DNA from: Archangium sp. | Lineage (GTDB): Bacteria > Myxococcota > Myxococcia > Myxococcales > Myxococcaceae | DNA: 64,000 nucleotides | Direction of reading: 5' to 3' | NCBI GenBank assembly: GCA_022843845.1 | Contig: JALHMW010000023.1 | Coordinates: 16,642 to 80,641 of the forward strand | In this document: positions 9,004 through 17,700 of the stretch, piece after piece | How the letters are laid out: each line of letters starts with the position of its first letter | Position numbering within the stretch: the stretch's first letter is position 1 | Position numbers and translations under genes: made by a program | Notes under the pieces: model-generated | Databases searched by the model: none | What the model was told of the DNA's origin: nothing | Seen by the model: the letters and a program-made list of their open reading frames with translations, nothing else

Positions 9004-9983
9004 CTCTGGCCGGCCCACGCCGCGAAGGCGTCGGAGCCGATGACCTCACGAATGCGTGACGCGAGCAGCTCAGCGCCACGGCTGCGCACGACGGCAAGGA
9101 GACCCACCTCGTCGAGCACGTCGCGGAGCTTCTTCGGCCCTACGTCTTTCATCACCAGCTCGACGAGGCGCTTCAGCTCGTCATCTGACGCGGCGCTCGC
9201 GAGCCAGCGCTTGAGTCCGCCACGCAGCACCTCGGCGCCACCCGGCACGTCGGCGTTGGCCACCTCACGCGCGAGCTGAGGCAACGTCAGCTCCATCACG
9301 CCGTCCAACATGGCGAGGCGGAGCTCGGCCGCTTCGGTGGCGCGACGGGGATCGCTGATGGCATCGGCCAGCTGACCGAACACGCCGCTCAACGCCGAGT
9401 CGACGAACTCGACCGCGCGCTTCTCCATCTGGCGCTCCACCTCACTGCCCACGGCGCCGACGAGCGAGCCCAGCGTTCCGGTGCGCGACTTCACCGCGTC
9501 ACCGGCCATGCGCGCAAACGTGCCCAGGCCCTTCGCCATGCCGGCCACCGGAGCGCTCGCGCGTCGCCCGAACTCGAGCACGAAGTCGAGCAACAGCTGG
9601 CGCACCAGCTCCCGCGTCGGGTCGCGATCGATGATCGTCAACACCAGCTTCTTGTCGGGTGACACCGGCCGGCCGACGAGATCTTTCAGCGCCTCGCGAA
9701 CGTCACGAGCCACGACGTCCTTGAGCGGCTTGCGGTGCGCGTTCAGCTCGTTCACCAGCAGGTCGACGCTGTGGGAGAGCGCCTGCACCGCGGTCGGCGA
9801 ATCGAGCCACCCGTCGAGCTCCTGCCTCGCCACCGCGACGGCCAGCTCGGGCGGCAGCAGGTGCTGCACGGGTTTGTCGAGCCACACCTCGAGGCACAAC
9901 GCCGCCAACTCGAGGACCGCCTTCTCGTCGTTCAACTTCTCTCGCAGAGCATCCACGTGCTGACTCGTACCAGCTTCCGTCAT
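9000..9983 (-). CDS. Conserved helical protein of unknown function
   Basis: 327 residues from an ATG at 9983, preceded by GGTGAGGTG. Almost entirely alpha-helical by composition, with Leu/Ala/Arg/Glu heptad-like runs and no signal peptide. There is one moderately hydrophobic patch near residue 160 (VAGMAKGLGTFARMAG), too polar for a membrane helix. No catalytic motif is recognised. It is divergent from the oligoribonuclease gene with 12 bp between starts and convergent with ygfZ (overlapping stops). A cytoplasmic scaffold-like protein is possible, but this is a guess. Confidence 0.65.
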   Translation of the reverse strand: MTEAGTSQHVDALREKLNDEKAVLELAALCLEVWLDKPVQHLLPPELAVAVARQELDGWLDSPTAVQALSHSVDLLVNELNAHRKPLKDVVARDVREALKDLVGRPVSPDKKLVLTIIDRDPTRELVRQLLLDFVLEFGRRASAPVAGMAKGLGTFARMAGDAVKSRTGTLGSLVGAVGSEVERQMEKRAVEFVDSALSGVFGQLADAISDPRRATEAAELRLAMLDGVMELTLPQLAREVANADVPGGAEVLRGGLKRWLASAASDDELKRLVELVMKDVGPKKLRDVLDEVGLLAVVRSRGAELLASRIREVIGSDAFAAWAGQS

Positions 9984-9995
9984 ACACCTCACCTC

Positions 9996-10550
9996 ATGCC
10001 AACCAGTGAGCCACGCTTCGTGTGGTGCGACCTCGAGATGACCGGTCTCGACACCGCCACCTGCGTCATCATCGAGATGGGCCTGATCGTCACCGGCCCC
10101 GACCTGAAGCCCATCGCCGAGTGGGAGTGCGCCATCTGGCAGCCCAACGAAGCGCTCGACCGCATGGAGCCCTTCGTGAAGGACATGCACACCCGCAACG
10201 GTCTGCTCGAGCGCGTGCGCAAGTCCGACATCTCGATTCGCCAGGCCGAGAAGGAAGCGACGCGGCAGCTGCTCCAGCACGTCGACTACGGCGAGGGCAT
10301 CTTGTGCGGCAACTCGATTCACACCGACCGCTCGTTCATCTCGAAGTTCATGCCCGGCTTCGATCGCGCGCTGCACTACCGCATGGTCGACGTCTCGAGC
10401 CTGAAGATCATCACCCGCGCCTGGTTCCCCAACGCGCCGGGCCGCTCGAAGGTCGATGCCTCGCACACGGTGTTGTCCGACCTGCGCGCGTCGATCGGCG
10501 AGCTCGCGTACTACCAGCAGACGTTCTTCAAGAAGCCCAACGAGCTCTGA
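9996..10550 (+). CDS. orn: Oligoribonuclease
   Basis: 184 residues, the usual length. It degrades 2-5 nt RNAs, and linear pGpG made from c-di-GMP, to mononucleotides in the cytoplasm. DEDDh exonuclease motifs are visible: ExoI WCDLEMTGLD (Asp and Glu metal ligands), ExoII around NSIHTDRSFI, and ExoIII DASHTVLSDLRASI (catalytic His and last Asp). The ATG at 9996 is the only start that gives the conserved N-terminus. Since a GGDEF protein is encoded at 46.9-48.9 kb, Orn could also serve the final step of c-di-GMP turnover here. Confidence 0.95.
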   Translation: MPTSEPRFVWCDLEMTGLDTATCVIIEMGLIVTGPDLKPIAEWECAIWQPNEALDRMEPFVKDMHTRNGLLERVRKSDISIRQAEKEATRQLLQHVDYGEGILCGNSIHTDRSFISKFMPGFDRALHYRMVDVSSLKIITRAWFPNAPGRSKVDASHTVLSDLRASIGELAYYQQTFFKKPNEL

Positions 10551-10574
10551 GGTCTTCCTGTGGAGGAGTGACGC

Positions 10575-11744
10575 ATGGCCATCAGCAAAGCTGCGAGTGA
10601 AGGCGCGCGCCTGATGCAAGGCGGGTTGCTCGACGCCGCCATCAAGACGTTCGAGACGGGGCTGGCAGCCGATCCCAAAGACCTGCACTGCTGGGTCGGC
10701 GTGAGCCGGGCCCACATGGCGGCAGGGCGCAACGAGCAGGCGCGCACGGCGTTCCTGAAGCTGCTCTCCCTCGACCCCGGCAACACCGAGGCGCAGAGCA
10801 CCATCGCGCTCATCGAGCTGCAACAGGGCAAGGAGGGCTCGCTCGAGACGATGAAGGCGGTGTCGGAAGGCGGGGCTCCGGGCTTCTTCGAGCACTTCAA
10901 CCTCGGCAGCGTGCTGCAGGCGCGCGGAGACTGGGACGGCGCCGAGGCCGCGTACACGCGCGCCGTGAAGGTGCAGCCCGACAACCCGTTCGCGCTCACC
11001 CAGCTCGGCCTGCTCGCCTTGAACCGTGGCGACGCGAAGGGCGCGCTCCCGAAGCTCAAGAAGGCGGCGGAGCTGACACCGAACGAGTGGGTGCCGAAGC
11101 AGGCGTGGGCGCGCGCGCTCGCCGGAACCGGACAGCTCGGTCAGGCGGTGCAGGTGCTCATCGACGCCGTCGCCGCGTTCAAGGACGAGGTGTCGCTGTA
11201 CCTCGAGCTGTTCGATCTCTCGATGGTGGCTGGCTCGTTCCAGACGGCTGCGACGGCCGCGCGCGAGCTGCGACGGCTCAAGCCCGACGACGCCCAGTGC
11301 ACCTACCGGCACGGCCTCGCGCTCTTCATGCTCGGCAAGACCGACGCCGCGAAGCCGCTCTTCACCGAGGCGATGCAGAAGGCGCCGAAGGCCTGGGAGC
11401 CGCGGCAGGCGTACGCAAAGTGCCTCGTGCTCGAGAAGAAGGTCGACGACGCCATCCCCGTGCTTGAAGAGGCCGTCGCGCTCGCGCCCACCCAGCCGGG
11501 CCCGGTCAACGATCTCGCGTCGCTCTACCTCTCGAAGAAAGACGGCGCGAAGGCCGAGCGCATCTTGAAGACCGCGCTCGCCGACTCGCCCACTGACGAC
11601 GCCACCAACCTGAACCTCGCGCTCTCGTACGTGCAGCAGGGCAAGAAGCAGCAGGCCGTCAGCCACGTGAAGGTGGCGCTCCAGAGTCCAGACGTGGACG
11701 TGAAGGAGCAGGCCGAGCGCTTGAGGAAGCAGGTCGGCGCGTGA
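10575..11744 (+). CDS. TPR-repeat protein
   Basis: 389 residues built of tetratricopeptide repeats from start to end: A-G-A helix pairs such as LLDAAIKTFETGLAADPKD, AEAAYTRAVKVQPDNPFA and AVALAPTQPGPVNDLA are spaced about 34 residues apart. No signal peptide or membrane segment is seen, so it is likely a cytoplasmic scaffold. A GGAG sits upstream of the ATG. It overlaps the next TPR gene by 4 bp (GTGA), so the pair should be co-translated, and the two products are similar enough to suggest tandem duplication. Client proteins are unknown. Confidence 0.88.
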   Translation: MAISKAASEGARLMQGGLLDAAIKTFETGLAADPKDLHCWVGVSRAHMAAGRNEQARTAFLKLLSLDPGNTEAQSTIALIELQQGKEGSLETMKAVSEGGAPGFFEHFNLGSVLQARGDWDGAEAAYTRAVKVQPDNPFALTQLGLLALNRGDAKGALPKLKKAAELTPNEWVPKQAWARALAGTGQLGQAVQVLIDAVAAFKDEVSLYLELFDLSMVAGSFQTAATAARELRRLKPDDAQCTYRHGLALFMLGKTDAAKPLFTEAMQKAPKAWEPRQAYAKCLVLEKKVDDAIPVLEEAVALAPTQPGPVNDLASLYLSKKDGAKAERILKTALADSPTDDATNLNLALSYVQQGKKQQAVSHVKVALQSPDVDVKEQAERLRKQVGA

Positions 11745-12415
11745 CGACGAAGACCTGGCAGCAGCTCGAGGCCGACGCGAAGGCGCACCTCGCGAAGGGT
11801 GAGATCGGCAAGGCCGCCCACCTGCTCATCGACGCGATCGATCTCGCGCCGAACGAGGCGGGGCTCTACCGGCAGCTGGTGCAGGTCGCGCTCCTCGCTG
11901 GAGGCACCGATACGGCCGTGAAGGCCGCGACGGAGCTGCGACGCCTCGAGCCGAGCAACCCCGAAGCCGGGTACCTGCTCGCGGTCGCGTCGATGGCTCA
12001 TGGAGACTTCATGCTCGCCGAGTCGACGCTCGAGGCCGTGGCGAAGCAGGCGCCGCGCTCGTGGCAGATCAAACAGGCGCAGGCCCAGGTCGCGCGTGCG
12101 CTGAAGAAGGACGGGCGGGCGCGCCAGGCGCTGGAAGAGGCGCTCGCTCTCGCTCCAACCGAGCCGTCGATCGTGAACGACTCTGCGGTGCTGTTGCTCG
12201 AGCTGGACGAGTCCGAGCGCGCGAAGGAGCTGCTCGTGAGGGCCCTCGCGGTGCACCCCGCTGACGGCGGCCTGCACCTCAACCTCGCGCTCGCGTACGG
12301 CAAGCTGAAGGACCTCACGAAGGCGAAGCACCACGCCGAGCGCGCGCAGACCGCTGGTGACGCCGACGTTCGTGAGCAGGCCGCGAGGGTGTTGGCGCAG
12401 CTGTTTCCGCAGTGA
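11741..12415 (+). CDS. TPR-repeat protein, partner of the upstream TPR gene
   Basis: 224 residues, GTG start overlapping the stop of the previous gene. It contains about five TPR-like units. LLIDAIDLAPNEAGLYRQLV and RQALEEALALAPTEPSIVNDS resemble segments of the upstream protein (LIDAVAAFKDEVSLYLELF and LEEAVALAPTQPGPVNDLA), supporting duplication. The C-terminus ends in QTAGDADVREQAARVLAQL, matching SPDVDVKEQAERLRKQV of the upstream protein. Cytoplasmic, function unknown. Confidence 0.85.
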   Translation: MTTKTWQQLEADAKAHLAKGEIGKAAHLLIDAIDLAPNEAGLYRQLVQVALLAGGTDTAVKAATELRRLEPSNPEAGYLLAVASMAHGDFMLAESTLEAVAKQAPRSWQIKQAQAQVARALKKDGRARQALEEALALAPTEPSIVNDSAVLLLELDESERAKELLVRALAVHPADGGLHLNLALAYGKLKDLTKAKHHAERAQTAGDADVREQAARVLAQLFPQ

Positions 12416-12555
12416 CGACGGCGCTCGCCTTCATCCGTCAACACCAATGCGCGGTTGCTCGTTGACCCGCTCCGGCGCGACTCCTATCGACCCGATGACC
12501 GCTCGAAAGCGCGGGTCGGGGGCTCACCCATTCACTCTCAACCAAAGGACTTCCC

Positions 12556-13176
12556 ATGAAGAAGCTGATGACCGTGTGCGCCGTGCTCGTCGCGACTGCC
12601 GTCTTCGCCGATACCAAGGACGCCGCCGCGCCAATGATGGACATGTCGAAGATGGGCCCGGCCGCCCGCAAGGTGACCGACGAGAAGAAGACGAAGAAGG
12701 AGCTCGAGGCGTTCTTCAAGGCCGGCGACGAGGCCGACAAGAAGGGCGACCTGGACGCCTCGGTCGCGACCATCGACTTCCCCCTCTTCATGGCGACCGA
12801 CGACCTCAAAGGCGTGCCCGAGGCGCGCACCTATTCGAAGGAGGAGTACGTCGCGATGATGAAGCCGATGATCGAGATGATGCCGAAAGACCTCGTCACC
12901 ACGCACAAGCGCTCCATCACCGTGCTGTCGGACTCGCTCGCGAGCGTCGTCGACGACTGGACGCAGACGATGGGCAAAATGAAGATGAACGGCAAGAACG
13001 CCACCCTCGTCGTGAAGGTCGGCGCTGACTGGAAGCTCAAGTCGATGGTCGAGGCGGGCTGGGGCGGCATGGCGGCTCCGGCGGCGGCCCCGGTCGAGGC
13101 GAAGACGACGGCGGCGGCTCCTGCGGCGAAGCCTGCTGCGGCGCCTGCTCCGGCTGCAGCGCCTGCGAAGAAGTAA
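12556..13176 (+). CDS. Secreted NTF2-like protein with Ala/Pro-rich tail
   Basis: 206 residues. MKKLMTVCAVLVATAVFA is a clear signal peptide. Residues about 40-170 have the cone-shaped NTF2/SnoaL-like layout (helix, helix, then beta hairpins ending NATLVVKVGADWKLKSMVEAGWG), as in DUF4440-type proteins. The last 35 residues are almost only Ala, Pro and Lys, a flexible tail. A good AAAGGA ribosome-binding site precedes the ATG, and a strong terminator follows at 13202. It is monocistronic. The ligand is unknown. Confidence 0.75.
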   Translation: MKKLMTVCAVLVATAVFADTKDAAAPMMDMSKMGPAARKVTDEKKTKKELEAFFKAGDEADKKGDLDASVATIDFPLFMATDDLKGVPEARTYSKEEYVAMMKPMIEMMPKDLVTTHKRSITVLSDSLASVVDDWTQTMGKMKMNGKNATLVVKVGADWKLKSMVEAGWGGMAAPAAAPVEAKTTAAAPAAKPAAAPAPAAAPAKK

Positions 13177-13201
13177 TCACCGCAGCGTCTGACGATGTTC
13201 G

Positions 13202-13236
13202 AGGGGCCTGGAGCGTGATTCCTCCAGGCCTCTTGT
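13202..13236 (+). terminator. Intrinsic terminator after the NTF2-like gene
   Basis: A 12-bp stem (AGGGGCCTGGAG pairing with CTCCAGGCCTCT, one wobble) and an 8-nt loop, followed by TTGTCGTT. It lies 26 bp past the stop codon. Confidence 0.75.
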
Positions 13237-13287
13237 CGTTGGTGTGCGTCGACCCTTTGCGTCTCGAGCGCTAAGACCAGGCCTCCG

Positions 13288-14751
13288 ATGGTTCACCTCG
13301 TGATGCTGATCGACACGAACGCGCCGCTCGCCGAGGTGCAGCGCGAGCTCGTCTCGTTTCAGCGCTGGGCCGCCGAAGTCGGGACGGGGGTCGTGCTCGA
13401 GGTGTTGGCGATTGGCGAGCGCGCCAGTTGGCTCCCCGAAGGGGTCTCACTGTCGTCGTCAGCGGTGTCAGGCGTTCGCAGCGAGCGCGAGCCGAACCTC
13501 GCGAACGCCCTCGACCTCGTCGCGTCTCGAGATGCCGACGCGGTGCTGACGGTGCTGGCGAAGGAGCCCCGGCCCGGCTGGCACGCTCACGCCCGGGCGT
13601 TGCCTGATTTTCGGGCTGTCGTCGGCTTCGGTCAGCCACCGCCCGGGGCGCTTGGCCAGGGCGCCCTCGGTGCCCCATTCATCGGGTCCCACCTCGCCCT
13701 CGCGCTGCGGTGGCTCACCTGTGAGTTCGAAGACCGTTCCTGGGTCTGCGCGTGTGGTGTGCGACGCGTTCTCGGTGTGACCGCGGCGTGTTCTGTCTGC
13801 GGCGCGACCGAGCTGCCGCGAGTGCTCGACCTCGCTGGACGCCAGCTGGTGTTGGCTCCAGCTGCGCGCATTCATGCCCACCACCTCGGCAAGCCACTCG
13901 CGTTCGACGCCCCTCCGCGCGTCCTGGACGACACGACCCCCGCTGGTCCCGTCACGATTGACGGCGTCAACGGAGTCGTCCGCCCGGCCGAGCCCCGTCC
14001 CAGAAAGGGCCCGATGGAAGCGGCCATCGCGGGCTCGGCTCGTTGCGCGGGGTGCGACGGGCCGCTCATCGAGCCCGTTCGCCGCGAGCCGCCTGACCCC
14101 CGACGGTTCTGCGCCACCTGCGTCGCCTCGTCGTTCCGGTGCGACTTCTGCGGCGTGCCGGTCGGCGAGGGCGGCGGCAGCCGATGGCCAGATGGGCGGA
14201 AGGCCTGTCCTGTGTGCTGGTCGAGCGCCGTGACTGATCTCCGCATCCTGGACGAGCTGGTGGACCGCGCCACCGGGTGGATGAGGCGCACCCTGGGAAT
14301 GGCGGTCGAGCGCTGCCCCGTTCGGTTCGAGCACGCCGCCGCCATTTGCGAACTCAACGGGTTGCGCTTCGTCCCTCAGCCGGGCCTGAGCCCGCGGCCC
14401 ATCGGCTTCTACGTCCCAACTGCTGCCGGTGGGCCGATCATCTGCGTCGAGCACGGCTCGCCTCGCGCCATCGCGTACGGCGTCGTCGCGCATGAGCTGA
14501 CGCACGCCTGGCAAGAGGTGCACTGGCCCCGTCAGGTGCCGAGGACCCTCGTCGAGGGGCTTGCGATGTGGGTCGAGTACCAGGCCCTGCTCGCGGCAGG
14601 CGCCATCCACGCGGCGCGGCACGCAGAGCGCTATGGCGACCCGGTCTACGGCCTCGGTTTTCGAATCGCACTCGCGGTCGAGGGCGAGCGGGGCCCCGAC
14701 TTCGTCAAGCACCGCCTCCACGAGCTCACGCAGTGGCCGGCGCAGGGGTGA
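13288..14751 (+). CDS. LIM-like zinc-finger / DA1-like HExxH peptidase with decayed TerY-type vWA and zinc-ribbon modules
   Basis: 487 residues. The C-terminal half looks like the plant DA1 arrangement. Paired CxxC zinc fingers (about 253-310: CAGC, CATC, CDFC, CPVC) are followed by a peptidase domain with HELTH at about 402-406 and a downstream Glu in LVEGLAMWVEY, a zincin signature. The N-terminal half is unexpected. Residues 1-95 resemble the vWA protein at 20852 (MLIDTNAP versus MLVDVSGS; LEVLAIGERASWLP versus VEVITFGTGAVWHVP), but the metal-site Asp-x-Ser-x-Ser is lost. Residues about 152-205 repeat the zinc ribbon and ARIHAHHLG motif seen in the kinase at 22391 (ARLFPHHLG). This ties the gene to the TerY-P triad (inference). 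The 3' end overlaps the helicase gene by 26 bp. A proteolytic effector is a reasonable reading. Confidence 0.75.
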   Translation: MVHLVMLIDTNAPLAEVQRELVSFQRWAAEVGTGVVLEVLAIGERASWLPEGVSLSSSAVSGVRSEREPNLANALDLVASRDADAVLTVLAKEPRPGWHAHARALPDFRAVVGFGQPPPGALGQGALGAPFIGSHLALALRWLTCEFEDRSWVCACGVRRVLGVTAACSVCGATELPRVLDLAGRQLVLAPAARIHAHHLGKPLAFDAPPRVLDDTTPAGPVTIDGVNGVVRPAEPRPRKGPMEAAIAGSARCAGCDGPLIEPVRREPPDPRRFCATCVASSFRCDFCGVPVGEGGGSRWPDGRKACPVCWSSAVTDLRILDELVDRATGWMRRTLGMAVERCPVRFEHAAAICELNGLRFVPQPGLSPRPIGFYVPTAAGGPIICVEHGSPRAIAYGVVAHELTHAWQEVHWPRQVPRTLVEGLAMWVEYQALLAAGAIHAARHAERYGDPVYGLGFRIALAVEGERGPDFVKHRLHELTQWPAQG

Positions 14752-17700
14752 TGGCCCTGCGGCGCTCCGAGAACGTGATGCCTTCTTCCATGCGTTGGTG
14801 AACGCCCCTGGTGAGGGCGCGGTAGCCAAACCGGCGCGCCAGCGCTCGGGCGAGTTCTTCGCGAGGCATCGCTCCGTACCGTGCGGTCAGCGCGTCGGCT
14901 GCGTTGCCGATCTCTTCGAGAGCGATGTCGTCGACGTCGCGCCGGGTCTCGCTCTTCGTCGGGTCGGTCACGCGGTAGCCGCGCCACGTCTCCGGCGTGA
15001 GCGTCGACGGCCACAGAAAGCCGTCTCTCGAGACAGGCCGGCGTTCTGCCGGGAGTTTCTTCAGGAGCGACGCGAGCCCAGGTGCGGAGCCAGCTGGCGC
15101 TCGTTTGAGGGTCCAGAGTTCGGCGAGTCGCTTCACGAGGGCACGCTCCGACACCGGCCCCTCGTGCAGGACGATGGCAAGAACGGCATCCTGGACCTCG
15201 CGTGAAACCCACGAGAACCCGGCCACGGGGGGCGGGACCTGGGCCGGCGAGAACAGCGCCTCGGCAGACTCGGGGACGAAGGCCTCGGCATCGCTCGAAG
15301 GCGGCGCGTTCACGTCAGGAGCAAGGTGGGGTGCCGCGGTCTGAGCCGGTGGGGCGGTCGAGGCAAGCGCGACCGGCTCCGCGCAGAGCGTCGCGAGTTG
15401 CTGGAGCAAACCGGCGCTGACGCGCGGGGCAGCCTCGAGCCACTCGAGCGCACGTACGCGAACGAGGTGCCGCCAGCCGAGGTTGTTCAACAGCTCCCGG
15501 CGCAGACGTTCCCGGTCTCGCGCCGTCTCGCTGCTCGCGTACTGCGCGCCGTCCAACTCGATGCCGAGCGCGTAGTGCTCTGGCGACAATCGGTGTCGCA
15601 CGGCGAGGTCGAGGCGATACCGGCCCACGCCGACGTCGGTGTCGACGACGTAGCCCTCGGCCTCGAGCGTGGTGCGAAGCGCGGCCTTGATGGTCTCGTC
15701 CGACGGCGAGCTGTCGACCGGACTGCTCATCACGACGTCGCCGCCATTGGCCGCCGCATCGAGGAAGGACTTGAGATCGTGAAGGCCTCGCGCGCTCGAC
15801 CCACTGAGGTTGAGCTGGTGCGGCTCGAACGAGACGAAGACGACCAGCTGCTCCCGAGCCCGGGTGACCGCGACGTTGAGACGGCGCTCGCCCCCGAGTT
15901 GGCCCAGGGGGCCGAGGTTCGCCGTCATGCGCCCCATCGAGTCGGGGCCGTAGCCGATCGAGAAGAGCACCACGTCGCGCTCGTCGCCCTGAATGTTCTC
16001 GAGGTTCTTCACGATGAGCGGCTCTGGGCGCTCCGGGTCGAAGAACGGCTCGAGGTCGGGGTTGAGCTCGCGCACGTCTTCGAGCAGGTCCTCGATGAGG
16101 GCCTGCTGGGCGCGTGAGAAGGTCACCACCGCCAGGCTGCGGCGTTGCTCACGTGGGTCGCGCAGCCGCCGCACCAGATCGGCGACCAGCGCTTCGGCCT
16201 CGACCCGGTTGGTCGCGGTGTGCCCCCGGTCGTACCGCCCTTTGACGAGCACTCGCGAGACGCCGATGGTCGTCGCGCGCGCCTGCGCAGCCGGGAACAG
16301 CTGCAGTCGGCTCGCGTAGTAGCGGGCGTTCGAGAAGGCGATGAGCGACGGGTGCCGACTGCGGTAATGCCAGTTCAGCTGCAGGCTCGGCAGGCCCGAC
16401 GCGGCGCACTCCTCGAGCACGCTCTCGAGCTCGGTGAAGACCTCGTCGTCTTCGCTGTCCTCCTCCCTGGCCTGCCCGAGGAAGAAGGCGGTCGGCGGGA
16501 GCTGCTTCGAGTCGCCGACGACCACGACCTGTCGCCCGCGCGCGATCGCGCCGATGGCCTCGTGCGTGGGCACCTGAGAGGCCTCGTCGAACACCACGAC
16601 GTCGAACGGGGGCTGACTGGGATCGAGGTACTGCGCGACCGACTGAGGGCTCATCAACACGCAGGGCTTGAGCTGGCGAATCAGGCCCGCGCACTCCGAG
16701 AACAGCTGGCGCGGCGAGGCGAAGCCGGCCTTTCGGGTGAACTGACGAAGCAGAATGCCGGCCTGCGAGGTGGGCGGTGCTCCCTGGTCCAACCGGGGCA
16801 TTCGGCCGGCGACCCGCGCTCGAAGTTCTTCGCGCGCGAGATCCCGCAGGTTGCGATCGGCCTCGATGAAACGCTCCTCCCGCCCCGACTGGCGAACGGC
16901 GTCGAACGACGCCAGGGCGGGTGATTCGGCGACGCGCTGCTCGAGCCACCACGCGAACCACCCGTGGGTGAACTGTGCGAGCAGCTCGCCGGCGGGCACC
17001 TCGCCTCGCTCGAGCGCTTTCGTTACGCGCGTCAGGCCCAGAGCCTGGCAGGCCTCGCGGACCCGCCGGTAGGCGCCCCAGTCTCGAAGCTGAGGTGCGT
17101 TGGCCAGAATGCGACGCGCCCGAGCACAGGACACGCCGAGGTGTTCCGGCTCGGCAGGCTTCGTCCAACTGCCTGAGAGGTCGAGCACCGTGGTCAGCGT
17201 GCGGAGTGCGTGGCTGTAGTCGGCCCACGCGGCTCGAAACGCCGTGACCGCCCCCGAGACGTCGGGTGCGCCTTGCGCCGCGAGCTGCTGCGCCTGCGGA
17301 AAGCGTGTGGCCCGGTTCCGAAACGCTCTCGACCAGGTGGTCATCGCGCGAATGGCGTCGCCGTCGTTCTGGGGCACCTGCCACTCGTCGAGGGGAACCG
17401 CGCCGAGCAGCGTCGTCATTCGCGGCGCAGCGCGCTCCAGCTCGGCCCTCGTCGTGCGGAGCGCCAGCGCCTCCTCGAGCTCCGAGACCAACTGCGCGGT
17501 CGGCGGCACCGACTGCTTCGCGACGCGCCTCGCCGCCCAGCGCACCGTGAACGCGAGGACCAGCCAGCCGATCAGGAACACGCTCATCCACTGCTTGAGT
17601 TTTCCGTGCCATTCGTCGAGCGGCTGAGCGAGCAGCGCTGGCGCCCAGCGCGTGGCCAGCGCCTGAGTCTTCTTGCGGGAGGTCTCGACGGTCGCCAGCC

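Noticed and set aside
9984..11666. Very long minus-strand open frame (about 560 codons beyond the real gene start) opposite the orn and TPR genes
   Set aside because: Composition is Arg/His/Leu-rich shadow coding with no motif. The plus strand has clear Orn and TPR sequence, and the minus frame has a good start only at 9983.
12497..12517. Hairpin upstream of the NTF2-like gene as a riboswitch or terminator
   Set aside because: Short interrupted stem (GACC-GCT / AGC-GGTC) with a bulge; no conserved riboswitch core seen.
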